A stretch of DNA of 64,000 nt from an uncultured Granulosicoccus sp. (GCA_947495035.1 CANLXI010000028.1:26935-90934), one strand, 5' to 3'; positions 42,801 to 51,760 are shown, numbered from the stretch's first letter. The notes: a model not told the origin generated them from the sequence alone. Numbers and translations: made by a program.

Positions 42801-42930
42801 TTGAGTGCTTGATGGCTTGAAGTGCTTGAAGTGCTTGAAGTGCTTGAGTGCTTGAGTGCTTGAGTGCTTGAAGTGCTTGAAGTGCTTGAAGTGCTTGAAG
42901 TGCTTGAAGTGCTTGAAGTGCTTGAACGGC
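42801..42930. repeat. tandem array of TTGAGTGC (8-mer) and TTGAAGTGC (9-mer) units
   Basis: Sixteen contiguous units fill 130 bases: TTGAGTGC, TTGATGGC, three TTGAAGTGC, three TTGAGTGC, six TTGAAGTGC and a decayed TTGAACGGC; a further degenerate TTGTAGC follows. Because nine is a multiple of three, several frames stay open through it and produce spurious low-complexity ORFs on both strands. A single CGAGCAGT, the unit of the array at the right edge of the window, occurs just upstream at 42782-42789. Confidence 0.93.
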
Positions 42931-42998
42931 TTGTAGCGGCCGGTTTTTCAAGACAAATCCGTCGTTTCATCCCGGCACAACGATGCTACAGTTGCTGC

Positions 42999-44405
42999 GT
43001 GATTGATACCAGCGAGCCCAAGTCCGTGTTCCGACTGCATCACGCGACGTCCGTGCGCGACGCCAGCGGACGTGTACTGATGATGCCATCCTCCGTCTCA
43101 TCAGCGAGGCAACTGCCCGGGATTGACCAGGAGCAGGCTCGCGTTGCTGGTCACGATACCGACTCGGGCCAGCGGTGCGTGCCGGAACTGCGCTTCATCA
43201 GGGATGACACGACCGAGCATGGCTTGCGTCAGGTTTTTCAGGCAGTGCAGGCACTCAGTCCGTTTTGCGTGATCCCGGATGGTTCGGATTCGGTCCGTCT
43301 CGACGAGAACGTGGATGACGAAGTGACACCAGCGCTAGCCGGCGTGACTGCAGCCTCTCCTGTTTCGACGAAAAATGAGGAGCTGTACCTTCAGTGCCTG
43401 AGTTCCGGTACCTCAGGGGAGGCCCGCCGGATACAGCGATCCCAGCAATCGTGGATCAGCAGTTTCGAGGTCAACGCCCGGATGTTGCAGGCAACGGCTG
43501 ATGACAGCTATGCCATCGTGGGGCGATTGTCGCATTCGCTACCGTTGTACGCGAGCCTGGAAGCCTGCCATATCGGTGCAGATCTGCATCTCATCGGTGA
43601 TCTACGACCTGACAGGCAGCTGTCTGCCTTGAAGGAACTGCAGACATCGGTGCTCTACCTGACGCCTGCACAGGCGCGCCTGTTGTGTCGGGCGCGTCCT
43701 GCGTTCGGCCAGCAGCAGGTACCAGGCCTGCGCCATGTCCTGTGCGGAGGCGGCAAGCTCGACGAGATGACCAGACACGCACTGAGCGAACTGTTCAACA
43801 ATGCAGCCATTGTCGAATTCTATGGTGCCTCGGAGACCAGCTTCATTACCATGAGTAATCAGCAGACGCCCGAAGGCTCGGTTGGATGCGCCTATCCCGG
43901 TGTCAAGCTGAAGATACTGGATGAGGAGGGTGAGATGACCACGGCGGAAGGTGAAATATGGGTGAGCAGCCCGTACCTGTTTTCCGGCTACTCTCAGGGA
44001 GGCTGGCGCGATACTCGATGGCGAGATGGCTATCTGTCCATCGGTGAATGCGGGCAGCTGGACGAGGCAGGGTTTCTGTTTCTGCGTGGACGCAAGGCGC
44101 GGCAGGCGAATGTTGCCGATACCCGTGTGTATCTCGAGGAGATAGAAGCCGTTCTGTTACAGCATGCAACAGTAGAGCATTGTGTGGTTGTCACACGGCA
44201 GGATGCCTTGCGCGGCGAGGTGCTGCTGGCCGTAGTGGAAGGCAGTTTCGATGAGCAATGGCGCAGGCAGTTGCTGAGTTTCGCCAGAGAGCGGCTCGGC
44301 GCGACGCTGGCACCCAGGGAGATACTGTTTCTGGATAGCCTGCCATATCTGGACGCAGGCAAACCGGACATCGTGCGAATCCAGACTTTGGTGACATCCT
44401 TGTGA
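42999..44405 (+). CDS. AMP-dependent acyl-CoA synthetase-like protein
   Basis: About 468 residues from GTG 42999 (the frame is open leftward through the tandem array, which would add a Leu-Glu-Val repeat, to 42864). ANL-superfamily motifs are recognisable: P-loop 'SSGTSGEARRIQ', 'VEFYGASETSFI' and 'GYLSIGECGQLDEAGFLFLRGR'. Its A8-type lysine/arginine region reads 'GRKARQANV'. It should adenylate a carboxylic acid and form the CoA ester. The order synthetase-thiolase, overlapping by four bases, recalls yhfT-yhfS of Bacillus subtilis. The true start is uncertain; another candidate is near 43080. Confidence 0.82.
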   Translation: MIDTSEPKSVFRLHHATSVRDASGRVLMMPSSVSSARQLPGIDQEQARVAGHDTDSGQRCVPELRFIRDDTTEHGLRQVFQAVQALSPFCVIPDGSDSVRLDENVDDEVTPALAGVTAASPVSTKNEELYLQCLSSGTSGEARRIQRSQQSWISSFEVNARMLQATADDSYAIVGRLSHSLPLYASLEACHIGADLHLIGDLRPDRQLSALKELQTSVLYLTPAQARLLCRARPAFGQQQVPGLRHVLCGGGKLDEMTRHALSELFNNAAIVEFYGASETSFITMSNQQTPEGSVGCAYPGVKLKILDEEGEMTTAEGEIWVSSPYLFSGYSQGGWRDTRWRDGYLSIGECGQLDEAGFLFLRGRKARQANVADTRVYLEEIEAVLLQHATVEHCVVVTRQDALRGEVLLAVVEGSFDEQWRRQLLSFARERLGATLAPREILFLDSLPYLDAGKPDIVRIQTLVTSL

Positions 44406-45505
44406 GCAGCATGATCGTTGCCGCCCGGCGCACCGCCGTTGCGCCCAGAGGCGGGGCCTTGTCCGCGTTGAATCTGCATCAGCTGTCTGCACCGGTGATC
44501 CAGGCCTGTCTGGCGGACAGCGGGATTGATGCCGAACAGGTCGACGAGGTCATCGTTGGCAATGCGTTGGGTGCTGGCGGGAATCCTGCCAGAGTGGTTG
44601 CACTGGCAGCAGGCTTGCCGGAAACCGTGGCTGGTCTCAGCATTGACAGGCAGTGCTGTAGCGGACTGGATGCGCTGCTGCTTGCCGAGGCCCTGATTGC
44701 CGCCGGGGCTGCCCGGATTGTCATTGCCGGTGGCGTGGAGAGTTATTCGCAGCGTCCACAACGATTGCGCCTGATGCCAGGTTCGTCTGTCCCTGAGCCT
44801 TATGAGCAACCACCCTTCACACCCTGGCCGGACCGGGACCCGGACATGGCCGATGCTGCCGATGCACTGGCCGTGTCTCTGGGAATCGATGCGGGCGAAC
44901 AGGATGCATGGGCCATGGACAGTCATTGCAAGGCTCTGGCAGCGAGCACATTGCTGAGCAGGGAGATCGTTGCGTTGAACGGGGTGAGCAGCGACCCTTT
45001 CAGCCGGCATCTGACACCGGCCCTGTGCCGCAGGGCAAGACGGATCTCCGGTAGTATCTCCCACGCCAATACCGCGGTTGCCGCCGATGCTGCTGCCTTC
45101 TGTGTCGTCATGTCCAGGAGCCAGGCCAGGGAGCTGGGCTTGCCAGGTGTTCGTCTGTGCGCGGGCAAAACCCTGGGGGCCGACCCGGATTTTCCCGGCT
45201 CAGCGCCTGTCGCCGCCATGCAGGCGGTTCTTCGAAGCGGTCAGGTCGAGGCTCGGCATCTGAATCGTGTCGAGATCATGGAAGCCTACGCGGCGCAGGC
45301 GCTTGCCTGCATCAAGTTGACGAATATCGACCCCGGTGTGGTCAATGTCTCTGGCGGCGCGCTGGCGCGAGGTCATCCAATCGGCGCATCAGGGGCTGTG
45401 CTTGCAGTACGTCTGTTCAGTGAGCTGTCTGCCAGTAGTGGACAGGGCCTGGCAGCCATTGCCGCAGCGGGTGGACTGGGAACCGCGCTGTTGATGCAAG
45501 CCTAG
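44402..45505 (+). CDS. thiolase-like protein lacking the canonical second catalytic cysteine
   Basis: A 367-residue thiolase-fold protein. The nucleophilic loop 'DRQCCSGLDAL' (Cys ~85) and the histidine motif 'GGALARGHPIGASG' (His ~325) are present. The usual C-terminal 'CxGGGxG' reads 'AAAGGLG', so the deprotonating cysteine is alanine (~354), and the usual 'NEAFA' reads 'MEAYA'. Normal thiolysis or Claisen condensation therefore looks impaired or altered; acyl transfer or a relocated base is possible. Its ATG overlaps the acyl-CoA-synthetase-like gene by four bases. It converges on a nitroreductase gene with which it shares the CTAG stop palindrome. Confidence 0.87.
   Translation: MSSMIVAARRTAVAPRGGALSALNLHQLSAPVIQACLADSGIDAEQVDEVIVGNALGAGGNPARVVALAAGLPETVAGLSIDRQCCSGLDALLLAEALIAAGAARIVIAGGVESYSQRPQRLRLMPGSSVPEPYEQPPFTPWPDRDPDMADAADALAVSLGIDAGEQDAWAMDSHCKALAASTLLSREIVALNGVSSDPFSRHLTPALCRRARRISGSISHANTAVAADAAAFCVVMSRSQARELGLPGVRLCAGKTLGADPDFPGSAPVAAMQAVLRSGQVEARHLNRVEIMEAYAAQALACIKLTNIDPGVVNVSGGALARGHPIGASGAVLAVRLFSELSASSGQGLAAIAAAGGLGTALLMQA
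45502..45505. other. CTAG palindrome giving the stop codon of two convergent genes
   Basis: TAG at 45503-45505 ends the thiolase-like gene on the plus strand, and the reverse complement of CTA at 45502-45504 is the TAG of the minus-strand nitroreductase. The two reading frames overlap tail to tail by four bases. Confidence 0.9.
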
Positions 45506-46200
45506 TCGTCAAATCCAAGGAAGCGCGTATAGACATCGAGTGGGTCTCGTTCGGTCCGGCAGCGGTTCACGGCTTGCTCGGGATCGGGCCTGCCCACGGC
45601 CATGCCGCAGACAACCATTTCCGAGGCGTCCAGATCCAGTGCCCGGTGTACGACATCAGCATGGCGGGCCAGCGCACCGATACCGGTGGCGCCCAGACCA
45701 CGACTTTCCGCCGCCAGGAAGAATGCCATCAGGGCCATCCCCAGGTCCATGAAACACCCTTTGCCCATGTCACGCTGGATACTGACAACGATGCCCACGG
45801 GAGCGTCGAAGAAGCGATAGTTGCGACGGAACTGCTCCCGTCTGGCGCGGGTATCCCGGCGGCCAATGCCCAGAGCCTCATAGAGGGCATAGCCGGCAGC
45901 GCGTTGTCGCGCTTTCAGCTCCGCGGGCATGGGGTCTGGAAAGTAGCTGTACTCCGATACCTCGGGGGTGCCGGAGGTAATGGCATCATCCAGTGTCTGT
46001 GACAATTCATTCAAGGCCTTGCCGGTCAGGACATGAAAACTGCCCGGTTGCAGATTGGCGCCGCTGGGCGCCAGTCGTGCCAGGGTGAGCAATTCGGCCA
46101 GTGTGTCGCGGGGTACAGGATCCGGCAGGAATCCACGCACCGAGTAACGACGACGAAGCACTTCGTCGACGCTGTTCGGAGTTGCAGAGACCACGACCAT
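45502..46200 (-). CDS. nitroreductase-family protein
   Basis: A 232-residue FMN-dependent nitroreductase: 'LRRRYSVRGFLPDPVPRDTLAELLTLARLAPSGANLQPGSFHVL' is a classic N-terminus (Arg-Arg and Ser for FMN phosphate, Pro-Ser-Gly-x-Asn-x-Gln-Pro for the flavin), and 'FFLAAESRGLGATGIGAL' is the conserved later helix. Electron transfer from NAD(P)H to nitro compounds, quinones or enones is expected. Its start lies three bases after the stop of the ammonium transporter gene, so the two are probably co-transcribed, though a functional link is not evident. Confidence 0.9.
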   Translation of the reverse strand: MVVVSATPNSVDEVLRRRYSVRGFLPDPVPRDTLAELLTLARLAPSGANLQPGSFHVLTGKALNELSQTLDDAITSGTPEVSEYSYFPDPMPAELKARQRAAGYALYEALGIGRRDTRARREQFRRNYRFFDAPVGIVVSIQRDMGKGCFMDLGMALMAFFLAAESRGLGATGIGALARHADVVHRALDLDASEMVVCGMAVGRPDPEQAVNRCRTERDPLDVYTRFLGFDD

Positions 46201-46203
46201 GCC

Positions 46204-47394
46204 TCAGTGCGTAGTCGAGGAAATCTTGTGGATGCTCAGGTCGGCACCATTGAACTCCTCCTCTTCGGACAGTCGTATGCCGACCAGCTTCTTCAGCAGA
46301 CCATAGATGATGAATCCGCTGACGGTGGCTATGGTGATGCCCGCCAGGGTTCCGATCAGCTGGCTGAGAAGATTGACACCACCCAGTCCGCCCAGTGCTT
46401 CCATGCCGAATATGCCTGCTGCAATTCCGCCCCAGGCGCCGCACAGCCCGTGCAGTGGCCAGACTCCCAGCACATCATCGATGCGCAATCGATTCTGGGC
46501 AAGTGTGAAGGCACCGACAAACAGGGCGCCAGCGACACCCCCGACAATCAGTGAGCCGATCGGGTGCATGACATCCGAGCCGGCACAAACGGCCACAAGT
46601 CCGGCCAATGGGCCATTGTGCAAAAAGCCCGGATCTGCACGACCGGCAATCAGTGCAGCTATGGCACCGCCGGCCATGGCCATCAGTGAGTTCATGGCAA
46701 CCAGGCCACTGACCCCGGCAACGCTCTGGGCCGACATGACATTGAAGCCGAACCAGCCAACGGTCAGGATCCAGGCGCCGAGTGCCAGAAACGGAATGCT
46801 GCTCGGTGCGAAGTTGGCGCCAGGGTTGCCATTGCGGCTGTATCGCCCCTGACGTGCTCCCAGCAGGATGACGGCGCCAAGGGCCAGCCAGCCACCCATG
46901 GCATGGACAACGATGGAACCGGCAAAATCGTGGAATGGCGCCCCTGTGGTTGCTTCAAGCCAGGCCTGGAAACCCAGGTTGCCGTTCCAGACAATACCCT
47001 CGAAGAAAGGATAGACCAGCGCCACGATGATGATCGATGCCATGACCTGCGGATAGAAGCGCGCACGTTCGGCAATGCCACCGGAGATGATGGCCGGGAT
47101 GGCCGCTGCGAAGGTCAGCAGGAAAAAGAATTTCACCAGCTCATAGCCGTTGTTGACGGCCAGCTCGGAGGCAGGGGCCAGAAAATCGATGCCGTAGGCC
47201 AGCGGGTAGCCGATCAGGAAATAGGCAACGGTGCACACGGCAAAATCGGTGAAGATCTTGACCAGAGCGTTGACCTGGTTCTTTTCCCTGACAGTACCGA
47301 CTTCCAGAAAGGCAAAGCCCGAATGCATGAACAGCACCAGGATGGCTCCCAGCAGTACGAAGACGACGTCGCTGCCCGCTTGCAGTGATTCCAT
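46204..47394 (-). CDS. amt: ammonium transporter (Amt family)
   Basis: About 396 residues from the ATG at 47394 (frame open to 47457). Around 11 helices are predicted. Pore histidines are in 'VVHAMGGWLALG' and 'PLHGLCGAWGG', and 'GSDVMHPIGSLIVGGVAG' and 'FNVMSAQSV' are typical Amt sequences. It conducts ammonium/ammonia into the cell. No glnK (PII) gene follows, as is usual for amtB; a nitroreductase gene does. I find no convincing sigma54 promoter upstream. Confidence 0.93.
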   Translation of the reverse strand: MESLQAGSDVVFVLLGAILVLFMHSGFAFLEVGTVREKNQVNALVKIFTDFAVCTVAYFLIGYPLAYGIDFLAPASELAVNNGYELVKFFFLLTFAAAIPAIISGGIAERARFYPQVMASIIIVALVYPFFEGIVWNGNLGFQAWLEATTGAPFHDFAGSIVVHAMGGWLALGAVILLGARQGRYSRNGNPGANFAPSSIPFLALGAWILTVGWFGFNVMSAQSVAGVSGLVAMNSLMAMAGGAIAALIAGRADPGFLHNGPLAGLVAVCAGSDVMHPIGSLIVGGVAGALFVGAFTLAQNRLRIDDVLGVWPLHGLCGAWGGIAAGIFGMEALGGLGGVNLLSQLIGTLAGITIATVSGFIIYGLLKKLVGIRLSEEEEFNGADLSIHKISSTTH

Positions 47395-47523
47395 GGTGAG
47401 CTTGTCCAGATGAAAAAGCGGAGAATGATACCAATCAGATACTGCAAGTGGCAGCACTTCCTTCGATCATTTCGTGAAAAGCCTGGAGATTACGGTTCTG
47501 TTCTGCACGATTCTGCCTGTTCT

Positions 47524-47543
47524 CATCGATTCGCCAATCGATG
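47524..47543 (-). terminator. hairpin directly after ugpC-type gene
   Basis: CATCGATT-CGCC-AATCGATG is a perfect 8-bp stem one base past the UgpC-type stop codon (minus strand). No T-run follows. Probably the operon's 3' end structure. Confidence 0.5.
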
Positions 47544-47544
47544 A

Positions 47545-48603
47545 TCAATCATCCAGGCGCTTGCCGGTATCCGCGTCGAAAACATGTTGCGCAGCCGGCG
47601 GCACATCGAACTGCAGAGCCGGCCCGATGGAGGCTTCGCTGTGAACGCCCTGCAGGCTGGCAACCAGTGCCTTCCCGGTTCCCGACAGGAATCCATGTAC
47701 CAGTGTGTTGGATCCCAGCTGCTCGACCATGGAGGCCTCCAGAACCAGTGGGCCGTTTTCATCAAGTACCAGATGTTCCGGCCGAATGCCCAGCTGGACC
47801 GGGCCGGTGGTTCGAGTTTCGCTGGCGATGAACGCACCGTTTTCCAGAGTGATGCCGCCGCTGCCTGCCGTGCCGCTCAGCATGTTCATGGAAGGGCTGC
47901 CGATGAAATCGGCGACGAATCGGGAAGCAGGTCTTTCATAGAGTTCGATGGGTGTGCCGAACTGTTCCACATGCCCGCCGTTGAGCACCATGAGCCGATC
48001 ACCGAGTGTCATCGCCTCGACCTGGTCGTGGGTGACATAGACCGAGGTGACTCCCAGTTCACGTTGCAGTTTGCGGATCTCCAGTCGCATCTGCACCCGC
48101 AATTTGGCATCCAGATTCGACAGAGGTTCATCGAACAGGAACACGGCGGGCTTGCGCACGATGGCACGTCCCATGGCGACACGTTGTCGTTGTCCGCCCG
48201 AGAGCTCGCGAGGTTTGCGCTTCAGGTAGTCACTGAGCTGCAGCAGTGAGGCGGCCTTTTCCACCCGATCGCGTATCTCCTGTTTGCCCAGTCTGGCAAT
48301 CTTCAGGCTGTAGGCCATGTTGTCGAACACACTCATGTGCGGATACAGTGCGTAGTTCTGAAACACCATGGCGATATTGCGTTCCATGGGCTCGAGCTTG
48401 TTGACGACCTGACCGTCGATACTGATGGAGCCATCGCTGATGGTTTCCAGACCGGCAATCATGCGCAACAAGGTGGACTTGCCGCAGCCGGATGGGCCGA
48501 CGACGACAATGAACTCCTTGTCGGCGATGTCGATATTGACGCCGTGGATGATTTCATCGCGACCATAGGACTTGCGGACGTCGTTGAGTGTGACAGTTGA
48601 CAT
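47545..48603 (-). CDS. ugpC: ABC ATP-binding protein, UgpC/MalK type
   Basis: A 352-residue ATPase with Walker A 'GPSGCGKST', Q-loop 'VFQNYALYPHMSV', signature 'LSGGQRQRVAMGRA', Walker B 'VFLFDEPLSNLDAKLR' and H-loop 'VTHDQVEAM'. A C-terminal OB-fold (TOBE) regulatory domain follows 'FIGSPSMNML'. Last gene of a B-A-E-C operon matching the sn-glycerol-3-phosphate importer order. MalK-type ATPases can serve several importers, so it may also energise the ATPase-less sugar importer at 34988-38262. Confidence 0.9.
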   Translation of the reverse strand: MSTVTLNDVRKSYGRDEIIHGVNIDIADKEFIVVVGPSGCGKSTLLRMIAGLETISDGSISIDGQVVNKLEPMERNIAMVFQNYALYPHMSVFDNMAYSLKIARLGKQEIRDRVEKAASLLQLSDYLKRKPRELSGGQRQRVAMGRAIVRKPAVFLFDEPLSNLDAKLRVQMRLEIRKLQRELGVTSVYVTHDQVEAMTLGDRLMVLNGGHVEQFGTPIELYERPASRFVADFIGSPSMNMLSGTAGSGGITLENGAFIASETRTTGPVQLGIRPEHLVLDENGPLVLEASMVEQLGSNTLVHGFLSGTGKALVASLQGVHSEASIGPALQFDVPPAAQHVFDADTGKRLDD

Positions 48604-48612
48604 GTGCGTGCT

Positions 48613-49458
48613 TTATTTCTCGGTTTCCACCAGGCCTTTGATGAAGAGTTTCTGCATGAAGACGACGACCATCACCGGAGGCAACATGGCCAGCAGAGCC
48701 GTTGCCATGATCAGCGGCCAGTCAGTCAGATCATCTCCCGACGGAAACATCTGCTTGATGCCCATGACGATGGTGTTCATCTCCGGGTCGGTAGTCATCA
48801 GCAGGGGCCACAGATACTGGTTCCAGCCATAGATGAACAGGATGACGAACAGGGCTGCAATGTTGGTACGTGACATCGGCAGAAGGATATCGATGAAGAA
48901 ACGCATGGGGGACGCACCATCGACTCGGGCCGCTTCAGCCAGTTCATCGGGCACGGTCATGTAGAACTGCCGGAAAAGAAAGGTGGCAGTCGCCGATGCA
49001 ACCAGGGGCAGTATCAGTCCCGAGTAGCTGTTGAGCATGCCGAAATCGGCCACCACCACATAGGTGGGCACGATTCTCACCTCGACCGGCAGCATCAAGG
49101 TCATGAAGATGAGCCAGAAGAACAGTCCACGCATCGGGAAGCGGAAGTAGACGATGGCAAAGGCGGACATCAGCGAGATGATGATCTTGCCGATGGCGAT
49201 ACCCAGCGCCATGATCATGGAGTTCATCAGCATTCGCCACACGGGTGCGTTGATGCCGGAGAACAGTGCCCGCGTGTAATTCTCGACCAGCTGATTGCCC
49301 GGTAGCAATGGCATCGGTGGCCGAACCAGTTCGGCCTGGGACACCGATGAGGCGACAAAGGCCAGATAGATCGGAAAGCAGACGATACCGATACCGATGA
49401 TCAGTCCCAGATGAATCAGCCAGGTGGCCTTGCCGGTTTTCTCTACCATGCCACTCAT
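48613..49458 (-). CDS. ugpE: ABC permease, UgpE type
   Basis: A 281-residue permease (the length of E. coli UgpE) with six helices and EAA loop 'ELAEAARVDGASPMRFFIDILLPMSR'. The ATG at 49458 overlaps the ugpA stop (TGATG), which fixes the start; the frame continues upstream only in the shadow of ugpA. It forms the membrane channel with UgpA. Confidence 0.9.
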   Translation of the reverse strand: MSGMVEKTGKATWLIHLGLIIGIGIVCFPIYLAFVASSVSQAELVRPPMPLLPGNQLVENYTRALFSGINAPVWRMLMNSMIMALGIAIGKIIISLMSAFAIVYFRFPMRGLFFWLIFMTLMLPVEVRIVPTYVVVADFGMLNSYSGLILPLVASATATFLFRQFYMTVPDELAEAARVDGASPMRFFIDILLPMSRTNIAALFVILFIYGWNQYLWPLLMTTDPEMNTIVMGIKQMFPSGDDLTDWPLIMATALLAMLPPVMVVVFMQKLFIKGLVETEK

Positions 49459-50339
49459 CAGTAGTGCACCCGTCGTTCGATGAACTTGAACTGTATGATC
49501 GTCAGCAGTCCGACCACGACCAGCAACACGACCGACTGGGCCGCCGATGAGCCCAGATCCTGGCCAACGAAGCCGTCGGCAAATACCTTGTAGACCAGGA
49601 TGGTAGTGGCCTGCTGCGGACCGCCCGAGGTAATGGTGTGGATGACGCCGAAGGTCTCGAAAAAGGCGTAGACGATGTTGACCACCAGCAGGAAGAAGGT
49701 GGTGGGGGACAGCAGGGGAAAGACGATGGTCCAGAATCGCCGCCAGAAATGTGCGCCGTCGATGGCCGCCGCCTCGATGACGCTTTTGGGCACGGCCTGC
49801 AGACCGGCGAGGAAGAACAGGAAGTTGTAACTGATGCGCCCCCAGGAGGAGGCCAGCACGACCAGCCACATGGCCTGGCCACTATTGAGCTTGTGATTCC
49901 AGTCGTAGCCCATCAGATCCAGATACCAGCTGGCGATGCCGACATTGGGGTTGAACATGAACAGCCACAGCACACCGGCCACGGCGGGCGCCACGGCATA
50001 CGGCCAGATCAGGAAGGTGCGGTAGGTGCCCGCGCCCTTGATGATGCGATCGGCCATGAGGGCCAGCCATAGTGCCACGCTCATCGACACCACGGTGACC
50101 AGAATGGAGAACACGGCCGTGGTCTTGAACGAGGCCAGATAATAGGGGTCGGAGAACAGGTATTCGAAATTGCCGAAGCCGACGAATTGCGATTTCAGGC
50201 CGAACGGGTCGGGGATGAAGGCCGACTGATAGATGGCCTGGCCGGCTGGCCAGAAGAAGAAGACCGCCGTGATCAGAGCTTGCGGCAGTATCAACAGGAC
50301 CGGTAGTCGCCAGCCCTTGAAGGTCACGCGTTTATCCAC
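49458..50339 (-). CDS. ugpA: ABC permease, UgpA type
   Basis: A 293-residue permease with six predicted helices and EAA loop 'SVIEAAAIDGAHFWRRFWTIVFPLLSP'. 'FGVIHTITSGGPQQATTILVYKVF' is typical of UgpA. It starts with GTG at 50339. A long inverted repeat lies between it and the binding-protein gene. Confidence 0.9.
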   Translation of the reverse strand: MDKRVTFKGWRLPVLLILPQALITAVFFFWPAGQAIYQSAFIPDPFGLKSQFVGFGNFEYLFSDPYYLASFKTTAVFSILVTVVSMSVALWLALMADRIIKGAGTYRTFLIWPYAVAPAVAGVLWLFMFNPNVGIASWYLDLMGYDWNHKLNSGQAMWLVVLASSWGRISYNFLFFLAGLQAVPKSVIEAAAIDGAHFWRRFWTIVFPLLSPTTFFLLVVNIVYAFFETFGVIHTITSGGPQQATTILVYKVFADGFVGQDLGSSAAQSVVLLVVVGLLTIIQFKFIERRVHY

Positions 50340-50397
50340 GGACAGTGTCGTCGGTTGGTTGCTGAAAGTAAGGTTGCGGGTAGCGGCTGTAGCAGAG

Positions 50398-50437
50398 CAC
50401 TCCGCTGCGGAGACCCGAAGGACGCCGCAGCGGAGTG
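50398..50437 (-). terminator. 13-bp perfect hairpin between ugpB- and ugpA-type genes
   Basis: CACTCCGCTGCGG and CCGCAGCGGAGTG pair perfectly over 13 bp with a 14-base loop; in the minus-strand transcript the loop contains CTTCGG, a stabilising tetraloop sequence. No T-run follows. It sits ten bases after the binding-protein stop codon and should protect that part of the mRNA or partly block transcription into the permease genes. Confidence 0.7.
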
Positions 50438-50446
50438 GCCCGGGAT

Positions 50447-51760
50447 CTACTTGTTGGCCTGTTCGAATCGACGCAGCAGCTGATTGCCACGGCTGACCGC
50501 ACTGTCAAGTGCGGTCTGAGCGTCCTTGTCGCCTGTCCAGACGGCTTCGAGTTCTTCGTCGATGATGCCGCGGATCTGATCGAAACTGCCCAGTCGCAGT
50601 CCCTTGGAGTTGCCGGTAGTGGGCTTGCTGGTCATCTGCAGGATGGCAATGTCGGTGCCCGGGTTCTCTTCGTAGAATCCTTCAGCCTTTGTCTGCTCAT
50701 AGGCTGCGGTAGTGATGGGCAGGTAGCCCGTGTCCTGATGCCACTTCGCCTGTACATCCGAGCTGGACAGGAAGTTCAGGAACTGTGCGACACCCTTGTA
50801 TTCCTCGGCTTCATGACCGTTGAGTACCCACAGTGAAGAACCACCGATGATGGTGTTCAGAGGCGCTGTCTCGACGTTCGACCAGTAAGGCAGGGGACGA
50901 ATCTCGAAGTCGAATTCCGCTTCGGCCTTCACACCAGCGTAGCCGGCAGAGGATTCGGTGAAGAACGCACACTCACCGGCACGGAAATTGGCGCCACCTT
51001 CGTTGCGTCGGCCGGCGTACATGAATTTGCCATCCCTGGCCCAGTTGCCCATGGCCTGAATGTGCGCCACCTGCAGGGGGCCGTTGAAGGCCAGCTCGGT
51101 GTCGAGTCCGGTAAAGCCGTTTTCCTTCGTGGCAAACGGGACATCGTGATAGGCCGAGAGATTCTCCAGATGCACCCAGCTCTGCCAGGCGGTGGTCAGA
51201 GGACAGTCGCTACCGGCTTCCTTGATCTTGTCCATTGCCGTATCGACCTGTTCCCAGGTTGTCAGGTCCATGTCCGGATCCAGGCCAGCTTCGCTCAGCG
51301 CATCACGATTGACGTACAGGACAGGTGTTGACGAGTTGTACGGCAGGGACAGCATTTCGCCTTCAGGCGTGGTGTAGTAGCCCTTGACTGGCGCCAGGTA
51401 GGCATCGGCATCGAAGTCGGCCCCACTTTCCTTCATGACTTCATGGACTGGCTTGATGGCGCCCTGAGCGCTCATCATCGTGGCGGTACCCACTTCGAAT
51501 ACCATGAGGATATGCGGCTGCTCACCGGCACGAAAGGCGGCGATACCCGCGTTCAGCGCTTCGGAATAGTTGCCCTTGTGGGTGCCTACAACGACGTAGT
51601 CTTCCTGTGACGCATTGAAGGTTTCGATCTGTTCGGCAAGCAGGTCACCCAGGCGACCGGTAAATGCATGCCACCACTGAATTTCCGTGGCAGCGGTGGC
51701 CGGAATGGCGGTGCTGCCCATGGCCAGCGCCACTACGGTTCCTAGCAGAGTCTTCTTCAT
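50447..51760 (-). CDS. ugpB: ABC substrate-binding protein, UgpB type
   Basis: A 437-residue binding protein with a Sec signal peptide ('LLGTVVALAMGSTAIPATAATE') and mature start 'IQWWHAFTG'. 'PYNSSTPVLYVNRDALSEAGLD' and 'GECAFFTESSAGYAG' are typical of the UgpB group. With UgpA, E and C it should import sn-glycerol-3-phosphate or a glycerophosphodiester; a sugar ligand cannot be excluded. First gene of the operon. Confidence 0.88.
   Translation of the reverse strand: MKKTLLGTVVALAMGSTAIPATAATEIQWWHAFTGRLGDLLAEQIETFNASQEDYVVVGTHKGNYSEALNAGIAAFRAGEQPHILMVFEVGTATMMSAQGAIKPVHEVMKESGADFDADAYLAPVKGYYTTPEGEMLSLPYNSSTPVLYVNRDALSEAGLDPDMDLTTWEQVDTAMDKIKEAGSDCPLTTAWQSWVHLENLSAYHDVPFATKENGFTGLDTELAFNGPLQVAHIQAMGNWARDGKFMYAGRRNEGGANFRAGECAFFTESSAGYAGVKAEAEFDFEIRPLPYWSNVETAPLNTIIGGSSLWVLNGHEAEEYKGVAQFLNFLSSSDVQAKWHQDTGYLPITTAAYEQTKAEGFYEENPGTDIAILQMTSKPTTGNSKGLRLGSFDQIRGIIDEELEAVWTGDKDAQTALDSAVSRGNQLLRRFEQANK

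Noticed and set aside
42199..42951. Minus-strand ORF with Leu-Gln-Ala repeats
   Set aside because: The low-complexity part is only the tandem array read in frame, and the rest is antisense to the SulP gene.
47395..47520. Sigma54 promoter for the ammonium transporter
   Set aside because: A TTGCA-like -12 block can be found but no GG of the -24 block stands at the right distance.
49459..49869. Longer start of the ugpE-type gene
   Set aside because: The extension is a shadow of ugpA; the TGATG overlap at 49458 and the family length of 281 residues fix the start.
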